Of a DNA stretch of 64,000 nt, positions 46,859 through 58,209 are shown piece after piece. Each line of letters opens with the position of its first letter. Within the stretch, counting starts at the first letter, position 1. The notes under the pieces were generated by a model. It was not told the DNA's origin. It made no database searches and saw only the letters and a program-made list of their open reading frames with translations. The translations under genes and the position numbers were made by a program. The stretch is from Papaver somniferum (lineage: Eukaryota > Streptophyta > Magnoliopsida > Ranunculales > Papaveraceae), in contig NC_039359.1 of NCBI RefSeq assembly GCF_003573695.1, forward strand, positions 142,001,112-142,065,111, written 5' to 3'.

Positions 46859-47578
46859 TTGGTGTTGTTTTGGTTCATTAAAACGTTTTATTGACTCTTG
46901 CCCCTATGCTTATCCTTATCTTTTGGGAAATTGAGTCTGAAACTCCAGTAGGTACTTTCCAGTTCAGTTTATGTAGGATTGTCGTTGTCTTTTTAGTATC
47001 TCTTTAGTGCTTCAAAATCCTTCTTTTATTTCGAAATTAAGGTCGCTCTTATTGTTCTTTCGGGAATGACATCAAATGCGGGAGATTTCTTTTAGTTTAT
47101 GAAATGTCTCTTGTGGAAATTTCATTATGATCCCGTTCTTGTACCTTTGCCAATTTTATTGACAAAAAGGGGGAGAAATATTGTAGTCCACACTACAAAT
47201 ACATATGGTTTTCTGATCATTGTGTAAGGGGGAGTGGTTTCCATGATCGAGATGGAGTATTGACTAAGGGGGAGTGATACACATCACTGTAGTATTATTG
47301 TTAAAGTCGTGATGCAATTGTACTTTGATGTTACATAATAATACTATGACACTGTATAATGGTGATCGAGAATCTCGATTTCTCTCATTGTTATAGCTAC
47401 GGATCTTCAACAACGGTGATGCTAAACTTACAACCTTTGGGATCATTGGAGTACTTGGAGACGAAGATTTCAGGGAACGTTGAAGATTAGACTATGGAAT
47501 AGGAGCCACTAAACTTTATCTTTTTTGTATTCCATATGTATTAATAGTTTTGTCACTAAAATTGACAAAGGAGGAGAT
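46859..47578 (+). other. Sire-B 3' leader with multiple polypurine tracts
   Basis: Non-coding. Purine tracts occur at about 47166 (AAAGGGGGAGAAA), 47226 (AAGGGGGAGTGG), 47268 (AAGGGGGAGTGA) and directly before the LTR at 47565-47578 (ACAAAGGAGGAGAT). The last would be the functional one and carries a GGAGG variant of the usual GGGGG. Repeated tracts of this kind mark Sireviruses. Confidence 0.8.
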
Positions 47579-49958
47579 TGTTAGAGCATAGCTCGGTCGA
47601 CCTCGCATGCGTTGCTATCTCAAGCATGTTTGTCAATGTTAGTGATCAAAACTATGAGTCTTGATTTCTAGCCTACATAGCTAAGTCTCGGACTAGGATA
47701 GAAAAGTGTAGTTGAGATCAAGGACTTCATGGCGATTCATCATACAACGACGAAGATTTACTCAAAGAACCGTGGAACTTCGTCAACAAAAAGGTATGTG
47801 GAGACTTGAACTTATCTATCACTCAAAAGTCTATCTCTTCTATCTCCTACTTCTTATGAGACAAAAGTCGTTTGCTATATAGACTGGATCATACACATTT
47901 GATATTTCGAGCCGAGTATATCTCGCCTATCTATATCTCGTAATCATGTGTTGGTAAAGCGTTTTGCTTTGATCAAGTTTATCTTCACCTAGTGACGAAA
48001 GTCATGAAAAGTTTCAATTACTTTGAGAATTGCTCTGACGTGAAACGGTCTGTGAATAACGACTATATAACATCCTCTGAGAATGTCTCAATGATTGGAA
48101 TGAGAGTTTAGCTTACATAACCATGTATTCCTTAATCCTAAGTTTTCAAACTTTGTTGATTGAGAGAAACCGGAGGAATTGGCTTTGCCAAGTCCGCGAA
48201 CTGACGGAAGTTCTCGACCGAGAATTTCTGCTGGGATTTTCCAAAAACTCGTTTGCGTGTAAGTCCGCGAACTGGGGAAAGTCTCTTTGACGAGATTTTC
48301 TGCTGAGTTAAGAAAACTCCACCGGTTTTATTAAGTCCACGAACTTGTTTGTGAGCTTAAATGGTTATGATCTAAAGATGTGCTCTGAACATGAAACTTA
48401 AATTTCTAAGGAATGCTTTATGCAAACCGTGGCTATAAAGTTCATGACCCGATTCAATCGAATCGAATCGAATCATCTTTGTTTCAATTGTGTCTTATGT
48501 AGTTACATAAGATCTCATAGCAATTGAACAACTCTCTAACTAGTTCATTTGAGTCAATTGAACTAGTTATGGTGAAGAAGAACAAGGTTAATATGAAATG
48601 CTCATATGGTTAACCTTTTGGGTTACTATGTTGAACCAACATACACATACACGTTTGGGAATGGTTTTCACAAACCCAGTAAACGTCTACCCAAGTGTGT
48701 GTGACAAGCTAAGTTTTCGATCTAACGGTTGAAAAATATTAGCTTGAATCTAAATCAGGTTTTCATCTAACGGTGAATGTGGATTGCTTTGTAACTAAGG
48801 CAAAACCCTGATTTGAAGGCTATATAAATGACACATCTAGCATTGTGCAAAACTAGTCCCCACACGTCTGTGTGATACTAGTGCGCTCGCTAGAGTCGAT
48901 TCTCCTTTAACCTTTGGTTTTCTTCTCTAAAACCAGGTTAACGACTTAAAAACTTCATTGGTATTGTGAAGCCAGACCGATACTACTTTTATTGTAGTTG
49001 TCTGATCTGATTTTGCATCTTCTATCGTACGAGTACAATATTTGATTGGCTTGAGATCGTGAGAGTTCTCCGATAGGAAAGATAAAGAAGTCACAAACAT
49101 CTTCGTCTCACTGTTTTGTGATTCCTCGACAAACCGCTTGTGTAGTCAGGAAGGATTGTAGAGAGGTGATTGATTAATCTAGGATGTTCTTCGGGAATAT
49201 AAGACCGGATTGTCAATTGGTTCCTGTTCACCTTGATTTCATATCTTAAGACGGAATAAAACCTAGGGTTTTTCTATGGGAGACAGATTTATCCTTTGAT
49301 TGACTTTTCTGTGTGAGACAGATTTGTTTATTATCAAGTCTGCGATTTTTGGTTGCAACAACTCTTGGTTGTGGGTGAGATCATCTAAGGGAATCAAGTG
49401 TGCAGTATCCTATTGGGATCAGAGGCTTAGGAGTACAATTGTACCTTGGATCGGTGGGAGACTGATTGGGGTTCAACTATAGTCCAGTCCGAAGTTAGCT
49501 TGGAGTAGGCTAGTGTCTGTAGCGGATTAACACAGTGTGTATTCAATCTGGACTAGGTCCCGGGGTTTTTCTGCATTTGTCGTTTCCTCGTTAACAAAAC
49601 TTCTAGTGTCTGTGTTATTTCTTTTCCGAATTATATTTTATATAATTGAAATAATACAGGTTGTGCGTTCGTGATCATCAATTGGAAGTCCAACCTTTGG
49701 TTGTTGATTGATATTGATTGATTCTTGGACATTGGTCTTTGATACCGTCCAATTTATTCCTTGTATTTGATAAAGACTCGTTATTGTTTTTAGCTTGAGT
49801 AAAAATCAAATTAAGAGAGAGATATTAACTCTTTGAGATACTTTTAGCTAGATTGAGTCTGACTGTCTAGTTGATTCTCTAGCAAAATATATAGGAGTTA
49901 GTCCATACAGATTGCTAAGCGAAATATTGGGTGGTGTTGTTAGACCCCCGCTTTTTCA
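47579..49958 (+). repeat. 3' LTR of Sire-B
   Basis: 2380 bp, partner of the split 5' LTR. TATA box GCTATATAAATG near 48820. Ends GCTTTTTCA at 49958 before the duplication ACATC. Confidence 0.95.
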
Positions 49959-49963
49959 ACATC

Positions 49964-50480
49964 ACTTGGTTGAAGAGAGTTGATACCGAACAAATTTGTT
50001 GTTCATTTACTGTTTTGAATACGAACCAAAGGAATTGTTCCAAGTACGTGACTTACTACAGGTCGGAGGCGTGGGAATACAGACGGAACTAGGTGAACTA
50101 TAGGTTTAATTGCTTGGTCTCAACTATACGAAGTTGGTTTGATGTTGTATAGCGGCTTAATCCTGAGAGTATTCAATTTTGGACAAGGTCCGGGGTTTTT
50201 CTGCATTTGCGGTTTCCTTGTTAATAAAAATCTTGCTGTGTCATTTACTTTTATTTTCCCCAATTATAATTGTTGTTATTATAATTTAAAGTAAATTACA
50301 CAAACGTTAATTCCTATTTACTTGATAGTAATCCTATTGTGTTTGGTTAAGTCTGAACCTCTTATCAAATAAACATACTTTGTTGTTGTATTGTCTCGAT
50401 CTCGTATCCATAGACGATCACACGAAGTGTGAACCGATTAATTGTATTGTCTCGACTCAGTCGATATACAATCACTTTCG
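49964..50480 (+). repeat. Old copia LTR-like sequence, right piece (U5-like)
   Basis: Contains GGTCCGGGGTTTTTCTGCAT and TGCGGTTTCCTTGTTAA, the same R-U5 block seen near the end of the Sire LTRs, though diverged. It completes the old LTR whose earlier pieces are 16171-17176 and 19587-20628. I find no primer binding site after it. Confidence 0.5.
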
Positions 50481-50544
50481 GAGAAAGAACTTATAGGTGG
50501 AAAAGTTTTATCTTGAGGTATATTTGGGTACCCTCTCCTTTTCA

Positions 50545-51736
50545 CATATGAACAATTTCATATCAACATTGTTCATCTTAACCACAACTAGTTCAAATGA
50601 CTCAAATGAAACTAATTCTAGAGTTGTTCAATTGTTTATATTCTCATAGAAGCATACAAGACACAATTGAAGCAAAATCGGATTTGATTCACTTGAATCA
50701 ATTCATGAACATTATAGCCACGGTTTGCAAAAGATTGCATTTCTTATTATATAAATCTATTAGTTCATGAACAAACCGATTTTAGAACATAATCTACTCA
50801 AGTATGCAAACGGGTATGCATATTCCCAAGTAACCGGACTTAGTTTGGGTTCGCCAGTATGCAAACGGGTACGCATACCTCCAAACTCAGTGAATTCCCG
50901 GTTGAACTTTCACTCTGGTATGCATACGGGTATGCATACTAAGTTCTCGGACTTCAACTGTCAAGCTAGTACGCGTACGAGTATGCATACTATGGTTCCC
51001 GGACTTCGACTATTGTATCAGTACGCATACGGGTATGCATACTAAACTCCCAGTCTTGGAATATATTTGCAATAGTTAGCATACAAGTACGCATATTGTG
51101 CTATATCCAATCAATGGTTAATTGTTCAAATCTCTCATTTCAATCATTAAAACATTCTTAGAAGACGAGAATAGCTGTCTCACACAAACTATTAGCTTCA
51201 AAGCAATTTTCAAGTGATCAAATGATCAATACGAAACATTCCAAGTCTACACCAATTGACTGTCTCACGCAAATCATATAAGATGTTACCAGGCGATTTT
51301 CACATGATCATCTTTTGAATTTCGTCAAGAATATAAGATGAACTTGGTTAAAGCGAAAGCTTATCAACACATATTTCGAGAAATATGTAAGCGAGTTAAA
51401 CTCAGCTCAAAATATCAAATGTGTATAAGATGAAGTCTATATAGCTATACGACTTTTGTCTCAATTAGGAGATAAAATAAATAGACTTTTGAGTGATATA
51501 TGAGTTCAAGTCTCCACATACCTTTTGTTGATAAAGTTCCACAAGCTCCCTTAGTAGTTCTTCGTCTTCAATCTATGAACGTCGTGAAGTCTAAAGCTCA
51601 ACTACACATTCTATCCTAATCCGATACATAGACATAAGTACACTAGAAATTAAGACTTATAGTTTTGGAGACTAAACTTTACAAACAAGCTTGAGATAGC
51701 AACGATTGCGAGTTCGACCGAGCAGTGCTCTAACAA
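50545..51736 (-). repeat. Truncated Sire-family LTR, opposite orientation
   Basis: From about 50545 the sequence follows the Sire-A LTR (TTCAAATGACTCAAATGAA, ACACAATTGAAGCAAA, ATAGCCACGGTTTGCAAAAG) and ends GCAGTGCTCTAACA at 51735, the reversed LTR start. The U5 half is missing. No convincing duplication flanks it. The sequence just beyond (ATTTGTCCTTTTTGCG) could be a decayed polypurine tract. Confidence 0.75.
50803..51100. repeat. Repeated palindromic motif array in the truncated LTR
   Basis: About six copies of a motif of the form GTATGCATACGGGTATGCATA, spaced some 50-60 bp apart at 50803, 50858, 50918, 50969, 51020 and 51077. Each copy holds inverted ATGCAT/GTACGC elements. The Sire-A and Sire-B LTRs have CGCGGACTT-type motifs at the equivalent place. 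Confidence 0.8.
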
Positions 51737-53139
51737 TTTGTCCTTTTTGCGATTGTAGATGCCCTTTTAGGCTTTTCTGCAATCAAAAACTTATAAAATG
51801 AGAAATGTATCTCCAAAGAAATACAAGTAGAAAAGTCACGGTTTATAAAGCCGGACCCAGAAAATACATAACCAACATTGATTTCAACATCATGTTGTTT
51901 CACAGGATCAGTCATATATTTTTGAAAGGAAATATTACCAAGCATATACTAAATACTACGATAATCAGAATATAAGGAAGCGTTAAGACAAAATATAAAT
52001 GAGAAATCAAAAGATTAGCAGAAAACCTGTACAAAAACTTTAAATGATAAGACAATTAACTATTGATTTTTTTTATTAAGTAGATCTAAGATTTCTAAGC
52101 TACGGGACCAGATGATGATTTAAAACCTCTAAAAATCTAGAAAAATTCCTAATAATGCCGAAACCGTAAGAAGCCAAACTAAGGTATGCTTAATTCAGAG
52201 ACAAAACTAATGAACTTAAATAATAATCTTTTGAAAAAATATTGTTAATCTAGTTGGAAAAATTCTATAATATTTAAGAATTAAAAAACAAAATGGCCCC
52301 TGAATAGCCCAAAGCATAATCTTGTTTGATGTTTTTTTGTTAGTGAACTTGAAATGAATTCATCCTGCGCCTTAGTCGTGACCACATCTTTATTGAATAA
52401 GTTGGTTCCAAAAGACTAAAAAAATAAACAGAAAAATTTATAAACAGTTGAAACTTATTATTTGAAATAGATTTCCGAGAGAGGGCAAGAAACAACAAAA
52501 AAAAAGACAAGGGTCGAGAAGCAGCTTGTCGTTGGGTTTTTTCAGGGTTAAAGGAGCGGAGTTGTAGAACTAAGATTCCATTAGGCATAGATATTACCAC
52601 GAAAAACCAAAATAAAGGCTCAACTATCAAATATAACTTGCTTACAACTTTAAGACAACTCAGTTCAAATATAGGCCAAGGTCGGAAAATAGGGAAGGCC
52701 CTATAAAAAAAACCTAAGGGTGCAGACCAGGACTTAGAAAGCCAAAGAGCCAAACGAGGAACCACAAGGAAGACAATAAGGATTTAAGAAAACAAAAGGA
52801 CACAGATACTACAGTTCCTAAAATTGTTAACCAGTAAACCTTATAAAGAAAATCAGAAGAAACATTCCAACCTAACAAAAGACTCATTGGCTAAGATAAA
52901 AATAGTATAAGATATGGCTTAACAAGACCCCCTACGAAAGTTAGGTTATCCACCTAAAAATTAACTGAGATTCATGATAATGTTTTGAAGAAGATTAAAA
53001 GATCCTCAATAAATCTGGCTAAAGAAAATGATGAACAAAGATCAATAACTTGAAAGAAGAGATAGAAAGCTACATAAATTCTTGACTATAAAACAAAAAA
53101 TTTTATGATGATAAAAATGGCTTACTTAAACCAATTAAA
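51737..53139. other. AT-rich stretch without a recognisable gene
   Basis: Short minus-strand frames at 51730-51945 and 52340-52765 show no known motif and no clear codon pattern. If the first exon at 54145-54385 is real, this could be intron and later exons of that minus-strand gene, cut by the LTR at 51736. Confidence 0.4.
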
Positions 53140-53640
53140 CAAATCACATGGCTCACATAAACCAGTAATAACAAAAGAAATAAAAGAAAAAATAATTAAG
53201 TTTTGAAAATTTTAACTAATTTTAGGATGAGAACATCAACATGCTCATTTAAAACATCCTTACAAAATCATATGGCTCACATAAACCAGAGAAAACAACA
53301 GAAGGAAAAAAAATATATAAAAAATATTTTGGAAAATTTTAACAAATTTTGAGAACATCAATCTGCTCACATAAAACATCCATGAAAAAACACATGATTC
53401 ACATAAACCAGTGATAACAGAAGACAAAAAAAGAAAAATGCAAAGAATTTTGGAAAATTTTGTACCAATTTTAGGATGAGAACATCGACATGCTCATTTA
53501 AAACATCCATACAAAAAAATGGCTTACATAAATTACAGATAAAGAGGGAGAAAGGGAAATGTAAAAATTTATAGCAATTTTAACCATTTTTAAGAAAAGA
53601 ACAGCAAACAAGTTCAACATAGTCGGGTAACAAAAGCCGA
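53140..53640 (-). repeat. Imperfect tandem repeat, about 122-bp unit, four copies
   Basis: The motif ATGGCTCACATAAACCAG recurs, with changes, at about 53152, 53272, 53394 and 53517. Each unit also holds GGATGAGAACATCAACATGC followed by TCATTTAAAACATCC. On the minus strand this part can fold into a hairpin with an AUGAGCAU stem and GUUG loop. The copies are AT-rich and diverged, and the fourth is weakest. Confidence 0.7.
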
Positions 53641-54144
53641 AAACAACAAGATCTTTTTTTTTTTTTTAAATTTATCAGAACAGACTAACCGAGAAGAAAA
53701 TTTTTGAAAAGTATTTTCAATAAACTTCTACCATAAAACCCAATCAAGGACCCCCAAGAGAGAATCAAATTTCTAAAAGCAACAATCAAGGAGCAGATCA
53801 TCATGAAATTGATCTGCATAACCTAAAACTATTCACCCCAGACCTAATAAAGAGAGATCTCATCTTTAAATTTAAGTTTCATCTAATATCCTAAATATAG
53901 GATGCAGAGAAAATTGGGAAAAGACCAGAACTCACAAATGAATCTGATAAAGAAATTTCACAAAGAGCAAAGAAATAGAGAAAAAGAGGGGAAGAACACT
54001 GATGTTGTTATTGTACCCAATACAGCGGTACCAAAGAAAACAACCTAAAAAGGAGAAAGGAGACCATAAGAAGAAATTGAAAGAAAAGAAACACAAATAA
54101 ATCCAATGAAATGTTTGTTTTGAAGGAAACAACAGCCCACTTAC

Positions 54145-54385
54145 CTTCTTGATCTTAAAAGAGAAATTAAGCAATCAAGATAAAAACAAGAACTTTTTTT
54201 TATCACAATCACATCTATCTATCGTTCAGATCCGTCCCTCTTAGCTCATAACCCATTATTACCCAAAGGCAATCTTAGAGATTTACTTCACTATCAGAGG
54301 AAAGATAATAGAGGAAAAACGAAAAAGGGTTTTCCCAAATCACTATTTGGGAGCTAAGAGAGAGAGAAAGTAAAAAGGAAAATAT
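54145..54385 (-). other. Possible first exon of a minus-strand gene
   Basis: On the minus strand a TATA box is followed about 30 nt later by a pyrimidine-rich CTCTCTCTCTTAGCTCCC leader, and a strong splice donor, AAGAAG/GTAAGTGG, lies at 54145/54144. The leader has a short upstream frame starting ATGGGTTATGAGC and no long coding sequence, so it would be a 5' untranslated exon. The product is unknown; downstream exons were not recognised and may be lost to the LTR at 51736. Confidence 0.4.
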
Positions 54386-54412
54386 GAATTTTTGGTTGAA
54401 TGAAAATTAAGA

Positions 54413-54423
54413 GTATTTTATAC
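54413..54423 (-). promoter_or_regulatory. TATA box for the possible minus-strand gene
   Basis: GTATAAAATAC on the minus strand, placed about 30 nt upstream of the pyrimidine-rich leader. Confidence 0.45.
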
Positions 54424-54714
54424 TTTACAATGGTTGGTACTTGGAAGGGATGGAGGCAGCTTGAAAAACTGCACACTCAGCCGAAGTGTCGAACTAGTTT
54501 CCAAGCCTAAATTTTCTAATGAATTAAGCTTCCAACAGTTACTTGCACCTATATAAAGACTTTCTAATCCGGGGTGTTACGAGTTCAATCCTTTGTGTAG
54601 AAAGACTACTCATGAGTCATGACATGAGGGCCTTCATGCATTTAACTCCCTTAGTCTTATGTAGGTTACTTTTGAGAAGTAAATTTAAATCAGATTCATA
54701 CACGATTATTTTTG

Positions 54715-54920
54715 ACAGGTTTTTCCGTGTTTATGGAATCTAAACGCGTGTTTAGATTCCATAAGTGTTTTTGCTCTAGAATCAAAAGTCAGAAGCTAAA
54801 ATAATTTGCATCACGGAAAACTCGTTCTTTGACTTCTAAAAGTCAATAAGTCATTCTAGAAATTTTATACCCAAACCAACTTTTTGCTTATCGACTTCTA
54901 GAAGAAAGCTACCTCATTTT
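54715..54920. mobile_element. MITE-like fragment with a 34-bp palindrome
   Basis: At 54731-54764 two perfect 15-bp arms (TTATGGAATCTAAAC and its complement) flank GCGT. A wider inverted pair, TTTTTCCGTG near 54720 and CACGGAAAA near 54812, surrounds it. AAAAGTC/GACTTCT-type motifs repeat to about 54920. Such snap-back structure is typical of small non-autonomous DNA transposons, but I could not fix ends or a target duplication. Confidence 0.45.
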
Positions 54921-56289
54921 TTTTATTTATATACCATAACTTGTTATTGTCCCTTACTCTCTTTACTATCTATACAAAATATTTTCCAGCTTCCCACTTC
55001 TCCACACAGTCTGATTCTTCGTTCTTTTTATTTTTTTCTTTTTTTCTTTCAGATCTGAATATCTATGGATGGTTTTAACTCGGAAAAACACCAAATGAAA
55101 CAAAACATGTAAACATGATGCTTTTCATTTAACAATTCTCAACTTGGCTTGCATATTTCATCTTGTTTAATTTTACTTAAAAAAATGTTGTCTATGTTAG
55201 GTTATGGAAGTCCATAATACTCAATTATGGGTACGAATTAAAGTTCAAAATTATCAGTTTATTACATCTATTAATTTGGATTAACTTTTGGATTATAAGT
55301 TTTCTGTGGTCTTGTTTTGGTCTGGAAATTCGCAATACTAAATTGGGGTTTCAATTATACGGATTCACTCGATACGGACGGAGGAGAGAACAAAAGGTTC
55401 AAAATTGCTTACTTTCTTTTTATCAAAGAAAAGGAGAATCCCTAAGGTGAAACAAGTGCTTGCAGGAAGGAATCTTATGTACATGTGTTCCTCGCTTGTA
55501 CCAGGAACCCCTTTAAACCACCGCATATAACACATATACTATTTGGATGGTCAGTTTTGAAGCCGGATATAATTCGCAAAGCTTTTTCTCTAAGAATATT
55601 TAGCTCCGAGGTTTTATTGACATACACAATATTCTTAAGCAACTTTTAATTTCCCCAAATGTATAAATTAATTTTCCTTTTTGTAAATAAAACATAGTAA
55701 AATATATTTAAGTACTGCAGCCAAAAACAATTTAAAGCTAGTGGAAACCTATGGATGCCTCCCTAACCCTTCAAAATCGTCATGGATGGAATAATCCATT
55801 ATCGCCTCTCATCTCGTTATCATAAGTGAAAACAAAAAAGTAATACAACCATTGAAATTGTACATATAAATTTAAACATTTAATTATGTCTTATTCAAGA
55901 TATGGTTTTGCGATTTTTTTTAGTGTTTCAAAAAATAACATGTATGATACATGTGGTATATATGACATCACATATATTATATATATATATATATATATAT
56001 GTCTTGTTGCAAGAAAAACATTTATAAATAAAACTATTTTTGTTTATTAATACCCTCCCTATTTTGTCTCTGTAGTTAATAACATTTTTCTTTAAATATG
56101 ATCTCCTTTTACTCGCTCATTTTCAACCTCCAAAAAAATTACAATTAAAAATTAGGAACAAATATGAAAATCACATTAAAGTTTCTACGATTCAAAGAGA
56201 GTTAGTGACCCCTAAAAGATGAGGGGTACAATTGATACACCACCAATTTTTTTATTTTAACCTTTAGAAGACATAATAGATTACCAAAA
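54921..56289. other. AT-rich stretch, nothing recognised; (AT)n microsatellite
   Basis: No gene, domain or transposon end was found. An AT dinucleotide microsatellite lies at about 55976-56001. Confidence 0.6.
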
Positions 56290-56620
56290 GAACAAGGTAT
56301 TATTAACGTACAAGTGAGATCATTTTAATTATAATAATGATAATTATAATGCGAAAATAAAGTAAAACACACATCCATAAGATTTTTTTAATGAGGAAAA
56401 CTGTATTGGTAGAAAATCTCTGGGAACTAATCCAATTTTGAATACTCTCATAATTAAGTCGTTATACTCTTTCTTAGATGCAACTTTGGTCTAGTGTAAT
56501 TGAGACAGAATAATCTATTCCTAGCTACTTTGTTTGCTCAGTTACCCTAACCTCCAATAATCTAGCTCATATACGTGAATCCCTAATATGTATGCAATTT
56601 AAACTAAAAAAATATAAATA
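56290..56620 (-). repeat. Decayed copia LTR fragment
   Basis: The plus strand AAGATTTTTTTAATGAGGAAA, then TCCAATTTTGAATACTCTCA and TTAAGTCGTTATACT parallel the reverse complement of the U5/R block at 50150-50260. This is an older, more mutated LTR piece of that family on the minus strand. Confidence 0.55.
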
Positions 56621-56921
56621 TAAAACCAATGAGTTTTCTCCCTTTAACGATTGGCTCAAAGCATCAGACTGAACTTTTGGCTATTGTTCGTACACCAATA
56701 ATCAAAAAATCTAGGGATTAACGATTCGCAGTTGCAATAACAGCTTCACAAAAGATATAAATACTGAAATTGTTATTTTATGAAACTTACCTCCACACTT
56801 AGTTCTTTCTACACTTGATATGACTGCCAGTTTCTTTCTCAACCATTTGTTTTCTGCTGCTTGATTGAACTTGAAAAAAAGTTTTATCTTCGCGTTTAAA
56901 TACGCATACCCTTACTTCTCC

Positions 56922-57330
56922 TCAAAAATCATCGGTGAGTGTCAACACATATATACCACCATCATGTGACTGCACCCGAGAAGTTCCCAAAAATCTGAAT
57001 AAGATATCATCCAAAATACTTATGATGTTATGAACAGATAAATTGAACTTGACACTACATTGTTTACCAAATATATAATGTTCACAAAAGTCTAGTTTTT
57101 CATTTTTATAACTACAAAGCAACCCTTATTTTCTCAAAATAGCCAAACCCCTCTCGCTCATATGTCATAACTGCATATGCCATAACTTGATAGCATCTTC
57201 TTTTAAACTTGAAGAACATACAGTTGTATCACCTGTTATAGGTGGTGATGTTGTTTGCTTTTGTTGTAGTATACGCATATATATTTGATGTTTTAGTAAC
57301 ACATATTTTGACACATCAAGATAAAGACTT
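56922..57330 (-). pseudogene. Copia GAG-pre-integrase and integrase fragment
   Basis: The minus strand reads KLWHMQL-stop-HMSERGLAIL, then LDFCEHYIFGKQCSVKFN (the zinc-binding Cys part), then LGTSRVQSHDGGIYVLTLTD DF, the start of the copia integrase core. Two stops lie in the pre-integrase part. The core is cut after the Asp-Asp-Phe motif. No other pol domain is nearby, so it is an isolated relic. Confidence 0.8.
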
Positions 57331-57904
57331 TGCTTACCATAATCTGAGTCGTTATCTCGTTATTGTGTAGCTAGAAAGATACACCCGTGTGGCATGTAGC
57401 ATCCCCTTTGTTAAGCAAGGACCTCAGTGCACACCACTAAATTCACACACACAAAAGAAAACCACAATCCGTATGATATGTACTCGACCAATAGGAAACA
57501 CGTATGCAAACACAGTATCACACGGATCGCCACCTCATCAAACGTTTGAAAAATGCTGCAAACACGTCACAAACACCCAGTTTCGTAGGGAAAACTCTAT
57601 AACTTGGACAACTAAAATAGTCCATATCTAGGAAAATCAATCTAGACCGTCGATCATTCCCATCTTCACACCACTACCAATCCCAATATTAGAGTCATTC
57701 TCCTTTACACCATTAATATTGCGACATGTATTGTCCAAAATTTGGACTAGCCACGGTTGGACTAGCTGTAGCAAGGTCGCTTCGAAGGCGGCATCTTCCA
57801 TTTGCGTGGGACCACTATTCTTCTTCGAAAGCCAAATATTCAAAGAGTGGTCTTGTTACTCTTGTACATGGTGTCATACAAAACACAAGGTCCCAAATTC
57901 CCAA
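57331..57904. other. Target DNA left of the Mutator-like element, nothing recognised
   Basis: Several short frames overlap at 57637-57956 without known motifs. This sequence continues at 63831 beyond the element. Confidence 0.5.
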
Positions 57905-58209
57905 ACTATCAACCCTAGTTAGCAATTCGGAATTCGGGAGACGTACGGAACGGTAAACGTACGAGTATTATACGGAGTCGTAAAAATAAAATTCGGCCAA
58001 AAATGCGATCAACGGTTCGTGATTCGGAAGTAGTTCAGAACTGCATATGTACGTATATAATTATTTTTTGAGACATTAATTCGGCATACAAAATTCGGTA
58101 TTTATAATACGGGGATGAAGTGATTTTAAGACCTACATCGGTGTGTCTATATATATATATGTGTGTGTCATATATGTAGGTTAAACAGCAACTAAGCACT
58201 CAACTTAGT

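Larger units (their letters stand above)
20629..49958 (+). mobile_element. Sire-B: Sire-type Ty1/copia element split by two later insertions
   Basis: The left edge TGTTAGAGCATAGC and right edge GCTTTTTCA are flanked by perfect duplications ACATC (20624-20628 and 49959-49963). The 5' LTR is 20629-22953 plus 38032-38059, the 3' LTR is 47579-49958. Between lie the initiator tRNA-Met primer binding site, a gag remnant, protease, integrase, reverse transcriptase and RNase H in copia order, then a long 3' leader with several polypurine tracts, a Sirevirus trait. An Athila element (22954-38031) sits in the 5' LTR and a small chromodomain gypsy element (41667-46853) in the 3' leader. Pol has stops and frameshifts, so it is not autonomous now. 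Confidence 0.95.

Noticed and set aside
50545..51740. Possible complete solo LTR with duplication ATTTG
   Set aside because: The left end does not begin with TG at the needed position and half of the LTR is missing.
52340..52765. 141-codon minus-strand ORF
   Set aside because: Hydrophobic, low-complexity composition, no recognised motif, in an AT-rich possibly intronic stretch.
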